A stretch of DNA of 64,000 bases from Didymodactylos carnosus. Taxonomy: Eukaryota; Rotifera; Eurotatoria; Philodinida; Philodinidae. This document shows, piece by piece, positions 23,416-34,701 of this stretch. Position 1 is the first letter of the stretch, and every line of letters starts with the position of its first letter. A model generated the notes under the pieces. It ran no database searches, was not told the DNA's origin, and worked only from the letters and a program-made list of their open reading frames with translations. A program made the translations under genes and the position numbers. The stretch spans positions 1 to 64,000 of the forward strand of contig CAJNOQ010000019.1 of the NCBI GenBank assembly GCA_905250885.1, read 5' to 3'.

Positions 23416-26400
23416 TCAAATTTTAATATCGGGGAGCGTCATTTTTTCTAACCGTTTTGACGTATTATCCATAAATGGCATTTTAAAATCGTGCAAATTC
23501 ACTTCCCATCCATATCGCTCGCGCAAAACGCCCTTTTCTCGACTCGTATCTTGAGTGGATGACTGTTCTGGCCATTTCGCTTTTGGATGAAATGGAATTG
23601 ATTCAGCAGCTTCAAACGATTTTGCTAGTTCAGCTGCTGCCTGCAAGAGAGAAACACGTTGTGCTTGTGTTCGTTGTAGTGGTTGTAGTGGTTGTATTGC
23701 CGGTAATGTAGTAACAGAATGCTAAAAACACAATAGTATGAAAATATATTACTGTTGTGTGTTGTTATTTCTAGCTCATACAATTTCTGTTTTTGCTTTG
23801 TCCGCTGTTTCCGGTTGGTTTTTAGAATCTGAATTACTTTTCGATTTTGGCACACTGTTTACTCTTTCATGAAGTAAATGATAAATTCTTGGATCAGCAA
23901 ATTCAGCGGCTACTGTCAATGGTTCCAAACCTAGAAGAATTTTATTCTATCATGCAATGTATCCATAATAAGAAAGAAATTATTAGAAACGCACCAGAAA
24001 TATTTTCGTGATTAACTTTCGCCCCTTTATTTATTAAAAATTCAACGACGGGAAATGACGAACTTTCGACTGCACGCATTAATGGAGTCGCTTTTGTCAC
24101 TGATTCAGCATTTATCTGTGCACCGGCTTCGACAATTACTTTAACAACATCGATTTGTCCAGAATGAGCAGCATGATGTAACGCTAAAATATTCCATATA
24201 TCGTATTACACATGTTTTGGTTTTAAACAAAACATACACTACGGTTACATGACATTCTGAATCGCGATTAAATACTATATTAATGCTTAGTCCTAATTAA
24301 TATGATGTTAAATACTTGAAAAAGAAATGACTTTTTAATTTTGTACTGAACAATTTAAAGTTAGTAAAAGTAATGTAACATTGAAAAATTATTGTTGTCT
24401 TATTTTTTCATACAATTTATTTCGACGTTAAATTCCATTATGTAGAATGAGTACCAGGTGTCATCGTGGACGCCCGAAAACCTTTCAACTAGTGCTTTCA
24501 AATTTTTTATGTGATTTCCGATGATTGGCTATGAACTGCTTTCTTATTTCAACAGACATCCTATTTTCCCACGATTATAAGATAATTGATGAGTAAGCCT
24601 AGATGAACCGTCTACGATAGACATACTTCACTCGTGCATCAATCGCAGAAATCACTACACTCATTGCTTATAAACTTATGTAGAAAATGAGTGACATTCA
24701 GTTCTTCGACGCATTTATCGGTTTCTGCTAGTCATGAACAGTGTATAGCCATTCATACGATAATTATCGTTAATTATGATTAAAAATAATAGCGTTGGCT
24801 TAGTACATTACCTGTCCATTTAAAATTATCCGCCATATTAACATCGGCTCTAAAAATTGAGATTGATATATAGACTTCTTTTAATTTTATTTTCATAATA
24901 TATACCCGCACGTTAACAAAAACCGAACAGTATTCAAATCTCCATGTGAACAAGCTAAATGAAATCAAGTGGTATAGCAATTTTTAACAGATAGTCGACA
25001 TCTTTTCTTACCAACCATTAACGGTGTTTTCATGAATTTATCAGTGATATCAACAGGTATTCCATGTCTATAAGCGTCGAGTAACGTTTGTAAATCACCT
25101 CTATACGCTGCATCACAAAGATTAGTAAATGCCAGATCTGGTTTATTCAAATACCATGGTGCTTTAGAAGAAAAGATTAGAAAAAATGATATGTCTCTGA
25201 GAACAAAGATATAATTACAATCATCTTCGAGAGCATGTTTCGGTGGATTAGCTCGTGAAAATCTTGTATTATCTGTATGATGAATGTGTTGTGGTTGATA
25301 TATTAGAGGAGGATTACCACCGGTTGTTCTGGGTCCTTCATCTTGAATGGCGACTATGTAAAAGAAAAAGCTCAGTTTGAACAACTCGTTTTATATTTTA
25401 GAACGATCACGAACACTTACTTGGTAGTACACCTTTTTGTGTTTTGCCTTTTTTTGGTTTTTTCTTCTTTTTCTTTTTGCTCTCGAACGATGACATTAAA
25501 TAAGGTTTCGTCATATACTTTTTTCCGGTTAGAAATGCTTTATAATCTAATTCATTTTTCTCTTTTTCATGTTTTTCTACAATTTCTTTAATATCCTCCG
25601 TTTTAAAAAACGTTAATAAACCTTCATCTTCAAGAAACTTTTTAAAATTATCAGCCGAAATCGTTCCAGTTTTAGCTTCATCCATTTCGTCAAAAAATTT
25701 TTCAATACGTTCACGATGTTCATAGATGTAATCGTATAATAGTAACTTCCAGTCACGATACTCGTTCATTTCTACGAGATTGATTAAGTGCTTTTGTAAG
25801 ATTGATTGAATACTAAGCGATATTTCAAATCAAACAAGATACTGTACCTGGACGCAAATTTGCACTCATAGCATTGTAGAATTTCTCGGCTTTACGCATA
25901 TTCTTTTTTGCATCTTTTGCCTTGTTTTGATCAGCGATTTTCTTCGGTATGAGTCCTTCCAAATTTTTTACTTTTGGATTACAACCTGTAATATAGCAAA
26001 TAGTTGATATTTCTGTCGTCAATCAAATAGACTCAAATTCGTACCTCTTTGACCAAGAAAACGTATAGCATTTCCCGCGTTTGAACCTGCTGCATAATGT
26101 ATTGGATTATTACCTAAACTATCATAAACGTCAAATTTGGCACCATAGCCAGATAATACTTGAATCACCTAAAATAAAAGAAACATCTCAGCTAATATGA
26201 GAAGGTAAAAATTAAACTGATAAGGTAAAATTTCAAAAATCTATTTACGTTTGAGATCTGTATTAGATAGATTAGCGTAAAAAAGTGCTTTTAATGATTT
26301 TTGAATAATTTAATAAATTTTTAAAATGGAGAGAAATAAGTTCAGGAAGACAACAAAATTTTTTTAAATATATAATTGTATGTTTCAATTCTTCTACTTT

Positions 26401-27824
26401 TTGAAATACTATATTCTACTTACGGAAAGGAAACTATATGACATTTTCGAAGAATAATTTCGAAAAAAATATTCATTTCATCAGCAAACATGGACATGGA
26501 CAACGAGACCGATTAGTCCATGTACATCAGCACACACGGACAGAAAAAGTTATCCCATGCAGACCTCTAATTTACATCCATTATTGCCTACTTTACCTCA
26601 ACGTGACCTCCTTTTGCTGCCTCATGAACAGGTGATGAAAGTTTATTGTCTAATGCATTGACATCAGCTTTATTCCGAAGTAATGCTCGTACAACATTTG
26701 CATTTCCAGATAGACATGCGTTATGAAGAGCTGTTCGTTTTGTTTTCTAATAATGAGCAAAAATATGTGTCAGTAATAATATTATTTGAAGTTTGAATGA
26801 TCTTCTATTATTTCACCTCTAACCTCATCGACGAGTTTAGTATCTGCTCCATGCTGAATTAAACTTAAACAAAATTCTTCTTTTTCCACCGATTCTGAAC
26901 ATACATAAACCAAATTGGGTAAACCTTCATGTGTTCGATTATTCACGTCCCCGCCCATTTCTAATACAAGCTTTAAGCATAATTTATGACGGTTTGTTGG
27001 CTCAGTAAAACAATAATAAAGAGCATCTTTAATGAAATATAATCAAATATGTATATTTAGCTATAGATTTCATATTAATTTTTTAGTTTCAAACCTTTTC
27101 CTTCTAAATCTTGAAGTTTTGGATCTGCTTTAGCATCTTTGAGCAATCGTAATGCACTAACATGGCCATATTCCACAGCATGCATCATTGCAGTACGACC
27201 GTTGAAATCAATCACATCGGGATGTGCACCTAACTGTATCAAATATTGTATCATTTTCTCATTATTTTCTGTGATAGCAGCAATCAATGCTGTCAGACCA
27301 CATTGAGGATCATTATAATTAACTAAATAATCGACACCTTTTTCACATAATTTTTTTACTTGCTCATAATCTTCTATTCTGACAGCATAAATGAGTTTTT
27401 GTACTTGTAATTGTTCAACTCGATCTCCTATAAGTTCAAAATTATTTTCATATCACCCAATCGAAAAATTCTAAAAGCTCCTTCAGTCAAAACCGATTGC
27501 AGATTCGTCTCCTCCATAGTCAATTATATTGTACGTGATAACGTTTAGATTGGGATACTTGAGGAAAGTTTTTCGACATCGTTTTTGACTCTAGTCCCAT
27601 GCAGTGACTTTTTCGAAAATTTTTGAGCAAAACCATGCGCAAGTTTTTTCCTGAAGTACGTCTATCCAAAAGTTATCCCGTACAAGATAAGATAATCGAC
27701 TATGAAGAAGACGAATCTCCAATCAATTTTGACCGAAGAAGCTTTTAAAATTTTTCAATTTGGTGTTATGTTTACAATTCGTTAAAAAAAAGACGTTCAA
27801 AATAAGCTTACTTGCAATAGGCAT
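23416..27824 (-). CDS. ANKEF1: Ankyrin repeat and EF-hand protein ANKEF1, 14 exons
   Basis: Exons on the minus strand, 5' to 3': 27812-27824, 27095-27427, 26824-27026, 26597-26746, 26045-26168, 25843-25985, 25421-25790, 25219-25353, 25012-25161, 24906-24954, 24812-24849, 23995-24183, 23782-23930, 23416-23721. All phases join, giving 783 aa against 776 in human. Ankyrin block 1 is residues about 10-280 and includes GAHPDVIDFNGRT. The EF-hand-like region is 335-425 (FFDEMDEAKTGTISADNF), followed by a poly-Lys tract near 428-440. Ankyrin block 2 is about 500-660 (GADVNMADNFKWTALHHAA). The C-tail ends with VNLHDFKMPF, matching the human VDFDDFMMPF. The exon 6 donor was set at 25843 because it keeps RPG...DW at the human spacing. 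The function of ANKEF1 is poorly known; an axonemal role is only suspected. Exon 1 codes just 13 bases. Confidence 0.9.
24184..24811 (-). other. ANKEF1 intron 11 (628 bp), nothing found
   Basis: The longest ANKEF1 intron. AT-rich, with no reading frame or inverted repeat that I could support. Confidence 0.5.
26169..26596 (-). other. ANKEF1 intron 4 (428 bp), nothing found
   Basis: AT-rich intron. A 65-aa plus-strand open frame here has no support. Confidence 0.5.
27457..27763. mobile_element. MITE in ANKEF1 intron 1, ~307 bp
   Basis: The left arm (27457-27542) and right arm (about 27674-27763) are inverted repeats. AAAAGCTCCTTCAGTCAAAA on the left pairs with the complement of TTTTGACCGAAGAAGCTTTT on the right, and similarity continues inward through GATTCGTC and GTACxxGATAAC. 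No coding content. It fills most of the first intron, which is 384 bp. Confidence 0.75.
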
Positions 27825-28020
27825 TTTGTTGTTTTCAACGGTTGCAGACCATAAATTTAATAAAACTAAATAAGAAGAAAAAATGTTAAGTTTATAGTCT
27901 ATAATAGCTATTTTAAACTGTTGTTCATATCTTACACTTTAGATGAATATGTACATCTGAAAGTATAGATTAACACAAATAGTTATAAGAGTTAGACTAA
28001 CAACATTATCTTTTTCGAAC
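27825..28020. promoter_or_regulatory. Probable 5' region of ANKEF1
   Basis: On the minus strand an acceptor-like TTATTTAG lies shortly upstream of the ANKEF1 ATG, as at other genes in this window. No TATA-type element can be defended. Confidence 0.3.
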
Positions 28021-28268
28021 TACACCGTAACCTTGAAAATTATTTATCGAAAATCGAAAAAAAAAAAACACCGACTTTTTTAAGATTCTTGAAAATCGAC
28101 ACTGATTTTCTATAAATACTTACCAAGAATCTAGAAAATCAAGGAGAATTTTCTAGATTCTTGGGAATTCGATTTTCTATAAAATAGAAAATCCTCGCCG
28201 ATTTCATATATGGACTTTCTGAAAATCAACGGCGATTTTCTATAAATAATTTTCAAAATTATAGTGCA
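28021..28268. mobile_element. TIR element copy 1, TA-flanked, word GATTTTCTATAAA
   Basis: Starts TACACCGTAACCTTGAAAAT and ends with the complement of TGCACTATAATTTTGAAAAT, so the ends are inverted repeats led by TA plus CAC(T/C)GTAA, as expected for a Tc1/mariner-type MITE. The interior is made of GATTTTCTATAAA and TTTATAGAAAATC in alternating orientation. Confidence 0.65.
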
Positions 28269-28420
28269 CGAGAGCATGCTGGCACTTAATCTAAAAAGGA
28301 GCAATCTAAAAATAAAAATAAAATTAATCTGGAAAAACAAGCGTCAGTTTTCGTCGAACTTTGCACTTTTAATATACTTCTGCAGACGCAAAACAAAACG
28401 GTAAATATGTTGAGTATTGT

Positions 28421-28627
28421 CCCCATGGAGAAATCTTGAAAATTATTTATAGAAAATCAATCGATTTTCTATAAATCTGAAATCCTCCTTGATTTTCAAG
28501 GTTCTAGAAAATCAACTTTTTCTATAAAGTTGGAAAATCGATGAGGATTTTCTATAAATTTGAAAATCCTGAGGGATTTTATAGTGTATTTCCTATAAAA
28601 TTGAAAATAATTCAAGATTACAGTGTA
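28421..28627. mobile_element. TIR element copy 2 of the GATTTTCTATAAA family
   Basis: The right end (TTCAAGATTACAGTGTA) matches the family terminus. The left end is degraded but enters at AATCTTGAAAATTATTTATA. The interior is again alternating GATTTTCTATAAA words. It lies 150 bp from copy 1. Confidence 0.6.
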
Positions 28628-28834
28628 CGCTTTATCTGATAATTCTAGAGACTTCGAAAAAGAAACACTTGTCTTTTTCTATGTGACAGAATTTTTTTAG
28701 TTTTTGGGATAGTCTCCCCTCTGCTAGTAACTGGAAAAAAAACATATATTCTCTCTGTTGTAAGAAAATGCTTTATTCTTCTTGTCATTCAATTCCCGTA
28801 ATTGTTTTATAATCTTTATTTTAGTAAGCAGATA

Positions 28835-28958
28835 ACAGTACCAAACGCAATGCCATTGATTAGATAGTAACTATAGATACGCAGTGTTTCTTTAACTATT
28901 TAGTTAATCAAGAGATGGATCCACTTGACCATACAGTTGTAGTATTGTTTACACAACA
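28835..28958 (+). repeat. Dispersed ~124-bp repeat, copy 1
   Basis: From ACAGTACCAAACGCAATGCC to GTTTACACAACA. It matches 37498-37622 in the same orientation with only a few differences; flanks differ. Confidence 0.85.
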
Positions 28959-29504
28959 GAGCCACTGCGAAGTAAGGTAAATGTGAATCCTGTCTTTTAG
29001 TGTTCGGCTCATTATCTTTCTGAATCGTGAATAAGAAACCAAGAAACACTAGGCAAGGAAAGGCTGTTGGATTTTTACTTTATTGCTATTGCAAGGTAGA
29101 CATTTTAAGGAAAAACACTTGAAAGATGTCGCATCTTCCAGTCAACCCAAAATTGGTGCGTAAGATTAATGACACGAATACTTATGACTACCCAAGAACT
29201 CATAGTTTATGAGCAATAATTGGGTATTTATGTAAGTGCTAAAACACTTATACTGAAATGTGAAGTACTCGTGTCATTTTTGTTCTTAAGCACTTATATT
29301 GAGGAGTACAAATGTTTTGCTATTTTCACTATGAATAGTCGGTAGAGTTGTGGACTTCGTTGAGTGATAAACTATAGATTTTCATAAATGTATAGTTTCA
29401 TGTATAGGATCGAATAAGTTTTGAATTAAGGTCTTCAGATGTTCGGTTTAAGTCAGAAAGTGGGTTTTAATGTTGGATAAAATAAAATGTAAGTAATCTT
29501 ACCC
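28959..29504. other. Intergenic, no gene seen
   Basis: AT-rich; around 29160-29285 weak inverted repetition of TAATGACACGAATAC-like words. No coding signal. Confidence 0.45.
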
Positions 29505-30213
29505 ACAGGATCTTTTTTTCCCTATTTATAGCGTTATAACGCTATAAAACAGGGTTTTTCTTAGATTATGGTGTTACAACGCTATAGATTTATCTCATTA
29601 CAACGCGATAGACGTATCCCGTCGTCTTATAACGCGTTGTAAAGTTATTTTTCAGGAATTTATGGTTCCTGAAAAATAACTTGTTGTAATTAAAGTTGTT
29701 AGTTAATAAAGTTGTAATTGGATAAAAATTTCCATTGCATCACCCACAGCACACCTATTATCACTATCACATGTAGCGTCACAACGCCTAAACAGTTAAC
29801 GCATTGCAGTGCCATAAATTTATAACGTAATAATGTGTTAGATGTTATAGCAGTATAATACATTAACCTGTAACACGTTGCAACACGTTACAGATTAATG
29901 CGTTATAATGCAATAGGAATTTAGTAACGCCTTGTAACTGTATACAAAATATTAACGAATTAGTCTAGATTATAGCGTTGTAACGTTATAAAATATGAGG
30001 AGGTCGTTGATAAAAATGCATTATAACACTATAATTTCAATTTTTTGGCAGCTTTTTCCACGTAACGCGTTATGCTAATGCGCTACAATGCATTAAAAAC
30101 ATGTTTTTTCTAAATTTATCGCGTTGTAACGCAATAGAAAACCTAACACATTACAAGACATTACGATATGTCTAACGCATTATAATGTAATAAATAGAAA
30201 AAAAAGATCCTGT
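29505..30213. mobile_element. TIR element filled with CGTTATAACG-type palindromes, ~709 bp
   Basis: The left end (ACAGGATCTTTTTTTCCCTA) and the reverse complement of the right end (ACAGGATCTTTTTTTTCTAT) are near-identical. Between them, variants of TAACGCGTTATAACG recur well over ten times in both orientations. Near 29644-29681 there is a perfect 15-bp stem (GTTATTTTTCAGGAA) with a 7-base loop. No coding capacity. Confidence 0.65.
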
Positions 30214-32187
30214 ACGTACTCAGTTCAAATCCTATCAAAAAAACTGCTGATGATAAAATAGCTGTCGATCATAGTCGGGGCTGAGTACTTTCAAATGCAA
30301 ATTAACAACAGACATTTTTGCGGTGACTGTCTTCTGTCCTCTACATGGACAGCAGACAAATAGTAACATATCTCTTACAGATAACTCTTTAAAGGCCTAT
30401 ATCACAGCTGATTTAACTTGAAAAACATTTCTCAAGTCAAACCCCAAAATATTTTGGACCAAGTCAAGCCAAGTTACTTGTACTTGAGGTATTTTTGAGT
30501 TGACTTCCCAGCTCTGGTGTAGAGCTATGATCGTCCAAATGTTAACAGATCTAAATGAATATTCTGTTAGATATATCATTCTGCAATGTTTATTTACTTG
30601 CAGAATTATAGGGGTAATTGTTGCAGCAGAATAACAGCAGCTAGTTGAAAGTTGCGATCAAGGACGAATGATAAGAAAAATTGATAGAAATAGCACAGTT
30701 TGTTAAATCACCAAAATCAAGGATTTTCATCTTTTCTTTATTAAAAACTATATTTTGAAAAAGTAATCACTTATATTTTGGTAAAAGCCCTAGACGTTAT
30801 TTCAAAATTGTTTTATATATTTAAATAGGGATATATATCCCTCACTTATACTCATATTTTCAGCTCAAAAAAATAGTTAAAAATATATTCACTTTCAATC
30901 AGAAATAGCTGAAAAACAACGTTTTTGCTACATGTATGGCCGAAAAGTAAAATTTAGAAGTAGAGGCGGATACGACTTAATATTCGTGATCCGATTGTAT
31001 ATATGTCAACTAATTTTGGCCCGACGTATTGTCAAAATTTAAAAATATTTTCGAAAGGTCAGAATTTTGTGGATATACGAAGTTTCATGCTCTATCGAAC
31101 GAACTTTTGAACGAAATTAATATTTTATTATTACAAAATAAATTTTAATTTTGTCAAAATTTCAGTCTAATGCGCATGTCTTTCCGAGAACAGTTTCCGC
31201 TTTGTGAAGCGGTGAGATTCGGATAGAATTCAAAATTCGGAGTATATACAAAAATTTTGAGTATATGTTTTGAGAACCGATCTCAGGATATTCGAAAGAT
31301 TGAATAAATTTTTTATGCAAGCACATGACATCATAGAGTCATACTGCACATGGAAAATAGAAAAGAAAATTATGTTTTCTTTCCGTTTTCTATGTAGTTC
31401 AGAGTCGAATAAAATAAAAAAATTAATTTAATATGACTTTTTATTCAAAATGAACTTCATATTCGTAATTCAGATGAAAAGCTGAATCAAATTGTATAAA
31501 ATTCCATCAGATTTTTCACTTTTTTCTCAGATCTTTGAACAGCGAAAAATATACGTGTGCGACATCATTTTCGTTCTTTCCCTTTTGTAGGGTATTTACC
31601 AATGGAAAAGTGCTTCAGTTCGATATATTCTGGATCCTTATCTTCGGCTGAAAGAAGACAAGCAGAGTTTTTTCAGAGTTTCTGAGTTTTTTCCTGTCGG
31701 CCACCGTCTTCAAAATTCTCAAAATGTCCCAGTGTTTCTTAATGTGAGGTTGGAGGCCACTTGTGAAACATGACGATGTGTGATCATCAGCTGAAGTTAT
31801 CTTCTTAACGGCCATCAATTGGTGATTATCTGCTTACGGGTACCTCATTGAGAAACAGTAGAATCTTTAGAACAAAAGTCTATTTTAGGAGGAAAAGCTT
31901 CTCACAAAATTCGATTGAACAAAAGTCATTTACAATTAGCGGAGAAAAAGGATCATTTATCGTTATTTATCATTTCCCTCTTTTATTTGTTTTGAACGAG
32001 TTTTCAGCAAGGGACGAAAAGCAGCATCTAGTGCTGAATAGGGTGCTGAAAAATGCCGTAAGGTACTGCCTTGCAAAACATACGGTATAGGATCGAATCA
32101 CACGTTGCACGGATCCTTTTGTATACGAATAAACTTGGAGAAGGAAGTTTGGCTGCATTTACATCATACTGCTAAGAAGACAACAAT
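30214..32187. other. Intergenic, 2 kb, no gene recognised
   Basis: A short patch at about 30411-30500 repeats CAAGTCAAG and its complement. The rest is AT-rich with no coding frame of quality. Confidence 0.45.
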
Positions 32188-32245
32188 ATTTGTAAATCGA
32201 ATATAGACCTGCTATGAATAGCAGTTCTATATTCGATTTACAAAT
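32188..32245. repeat. 58-bp hairpin with 27-bp stem
   Basis: ATTTGTAAATCGAATATAGA on the left pairs with its complement on the right, continuing through CTGCTA, with one mismatch and a loop of about four bases. It resembles a precursor-microRNA stem or the remnant of a palindromic element. Confidence 0.8.
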
Positions 32246-32461
32246 ACTTATTTCCAACTGCTCTACCAACAAAAGACAACAATACTTTATTTTTGATTCA
32301 AATGGAAGCAAAATAATAAAAAGATGTTCGTGGTCGGATTCGATCCTTTTACCCATCCGCCATCTTGAAGTTTATGAAGCGAGAACGTTACTGATAAACT
32401 AAATCGATAGTTTTGGGTGCCGCAAAGGTGCTGAGGTACTATACTAAAAAAAGCGCTTTCT

Positions 32462-32471
32462 CCCCCCCCCC
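32462..32471 (+). repeat. C10 homopolymer
   Basis: A run of ten C, unusual in such AT-rich DNA. Confidence 0.9.
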
Positions 32472-32654
32472 TTGATTTTCAGCCATTATTTGTAGAAAAC
32501 TAGTCTTTGATAGCAATTGTAGAATTTCATCTATAGATTGTGCGTACCCAAATATGCTATTTTTCTTTAGAGGCATTTTAGATAACTAGCAGAAAAAGCA
32601 TATTCTTTTAGCTAGTCGTACGAAAGCGTACTGAGAGTGGAGAGAAAAGGTTTA

Positions 32655-33425
32655 AACAATTGCGTAACAAGATCATTATTTCGTTGTTACGAAAAGAAAA
32701 AAACTAGAATTGATCATAAAAAAATCCAAGGACACAATTTTGGTCCGATACAAAAAAAAATTCTATAAAGATACATCAGAAAAGATACCAGCTACACTTT
32801 CGTACGGAAACACAATCGCCGGTAACGGTAAATCGAAAGCCGAAGCATTTAGTAAACATTTTGCGAACTCATTTTCTACGATGAAAGGATCATCACTTGT
32901 ATCAAACCGAACCCTTATTGAAATGAGAGCATTTGAAATTACTATGCCGGAAGTTTTTTCAACTATTACTTCAACTAAAGAATAAAAAGTTGATCAGTAC
33001 AAATAACGTCACTATTGAACTTTAGAAAAAGGCGCTGAAGTTCTTGCTCCACAGCACCAACAAATATTTGATCGATCGATTAAAATGGGCAAATTGCCAA
33101 ATCTGCGAAAGAACGCAATTATAAAACCGATCTTTAAAAACGGGGACCGAGCGACGGTAGAAAATTATAGGCCCGTCTCTTTTCTTTCCAATACCAGTAA
33201 GGTGTTGGAAGGAATTGTTCTCGACAAGTTGATCACGCATCTTGACGAAAACAATTTTTTTAACAAAGCTCAGTTCGATTTCAGAATAAAGTAATCTACA
33301 ATTGATGCATTGACCTATCTAACGCATGATATCTCCATGCTAATGGATAATAAAACAGAATGCGTTGGCATTTCGTTTGATTTTGCCAAAGCTTCTGACC
33401 GTGCTCCATCAACTGCTTTTAAATA
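32655..33425 (+). mobile_element. LINE fragment, Jockey/CR1-like reverse transcriptase
   Basis: Three plus-strand frames carry pieces typical of non-LTR retrotransposon ORF2. FKQLRNKIIISLLRKEKN is near 32655. KAEAFSKHFANSFST begins near 32838. AIIKPIFKNGDRATVENYRP with LSNTSKVLEGIV (RT motifs 0-1) is at 33115-33215. After a break, GISFDFAKASDRAP, the position of the first catalytic aspartate, is near 33370-33410. Sequence stops before the YxDD motif, and the endonuclease domain is missing, so the copy is truncated at both ends and frameshifted. Likely an old, dead insertion. Confidence 0.8.
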
Positions 33426-33677
33426 AACGAAATGCTGCTGGGGTCTACATATATATCATTTAAACTTCTTTTTTATTCATTAGGTTTGCTTCTTTGTAAG
33501 GCGGATGTCGTAAGAGACCTTTCTGCTGGTTCTTCTTGTCATAACCTTGCGATTTTTCATCTGTTTGACAATATATAATGAAATGAAAAGCACCATCTCT
33601 ATACTCTGAGAACTTTTAAAATAATCAGAAACGTATTACTAGTTTAAGATATTATAACAAGGGTATCAATATTTTTT

Positions 33678-34612
33678 ATCACCAAATTAATTAGTAGATA
33701 AACAACAAAAAATGATATAAAGAAAATATATACACAACAATAATATAAAAGGAATATAAAGAGCAATATATATACAATAAGAAATATGTTTCATTTGATC
33801 TCCTTAGATCATAATGGTTTTTATCAACTCTTTTTATAATTATAGATAAATATTTTTCCTTCATAATAAACTTTATTTATTTCTAAACGTTTCGGTTATC
33901 GTAATCAGTGGATACAACCAATTAATTAAATTAAGCTAAAATACAGAAATTGAACAAAATTTCCTTTTTTTAATAATACATAGAGACTTCTGACATATAC
34001 AGTAGATGACAAAAACTGTATCATGACGGCAACTTCAACCGTTGATAATAAAATTTCAAAAAACTTCAATCGTTGACTTTTCAGAGTTTTTCCCCATCGT
34101 TTTTGATGAATCCTACCTCATTTTAGTTTAAACACTAGTTGTTTTTGCGGTTCAGTCGAAAGAAATTTCTTCTTAACATAAAAATCTTCTACATGTTTGG
34201 TTCCCTTTCTTATGCTTTTTCTTTTAAATTTTGTAACTTGTACAAGCAAGAATTCTCTAGGTTATGAAAGAAAAGAAGAAAAAGATAATATAAAAAGTTA
34301 AAGATGCTCTGTCATGATACAGTTTTTGTCATCTACTGTATATATGTCAGAAGTCTCTATGTATTATTAAAAAAAGGAAATTTTGTTCAATTTCTGTATT
34401 TTAGCTTAATTTAATTAATTGGTTGTATCCACTGATTACGATAACCGAAACGTTTGGAAATAAATAAAGTTTATTACAAAGGAAAAATATTTATCTATAA
34501 TTATAAAAAGAGTTGATAAAAACCATCCTCTTTATATTCTTTTTATATTATTGTTGTGTATATATTTTCTTTATATTCTTTTTGTTGTCTATCTACCAAT
34601 TAATTTGGTGAT
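33678..34612. mobile_element. Large palindromic TIR element, arms ~300-350 bp
   Basis: The left arm (33678-34026) and right arm (34311-34612) are almost perfect inverted repeats starting ATCACCAAATTAATT on both sides. The left arm has about 45 extra bases near 33758-33810. The loop is 284 bp. The inner part, 33998-34340, has its own TIR-like ends, TA then CAGTAGATGACAAAAACTGT, resembling Tc1/mariner termini. No transposase. It ends about 90 bp before the next gene. Confidence 0.85.
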
Positions 34613-34701
34613 CATTTCGTAATGAATAAATTCGGTGATCAAAAGTCACTTTTTCGGTGATCAAAACACATTTTTCCCTTATGTTTTCAGTGCATTTTAT
34701 C

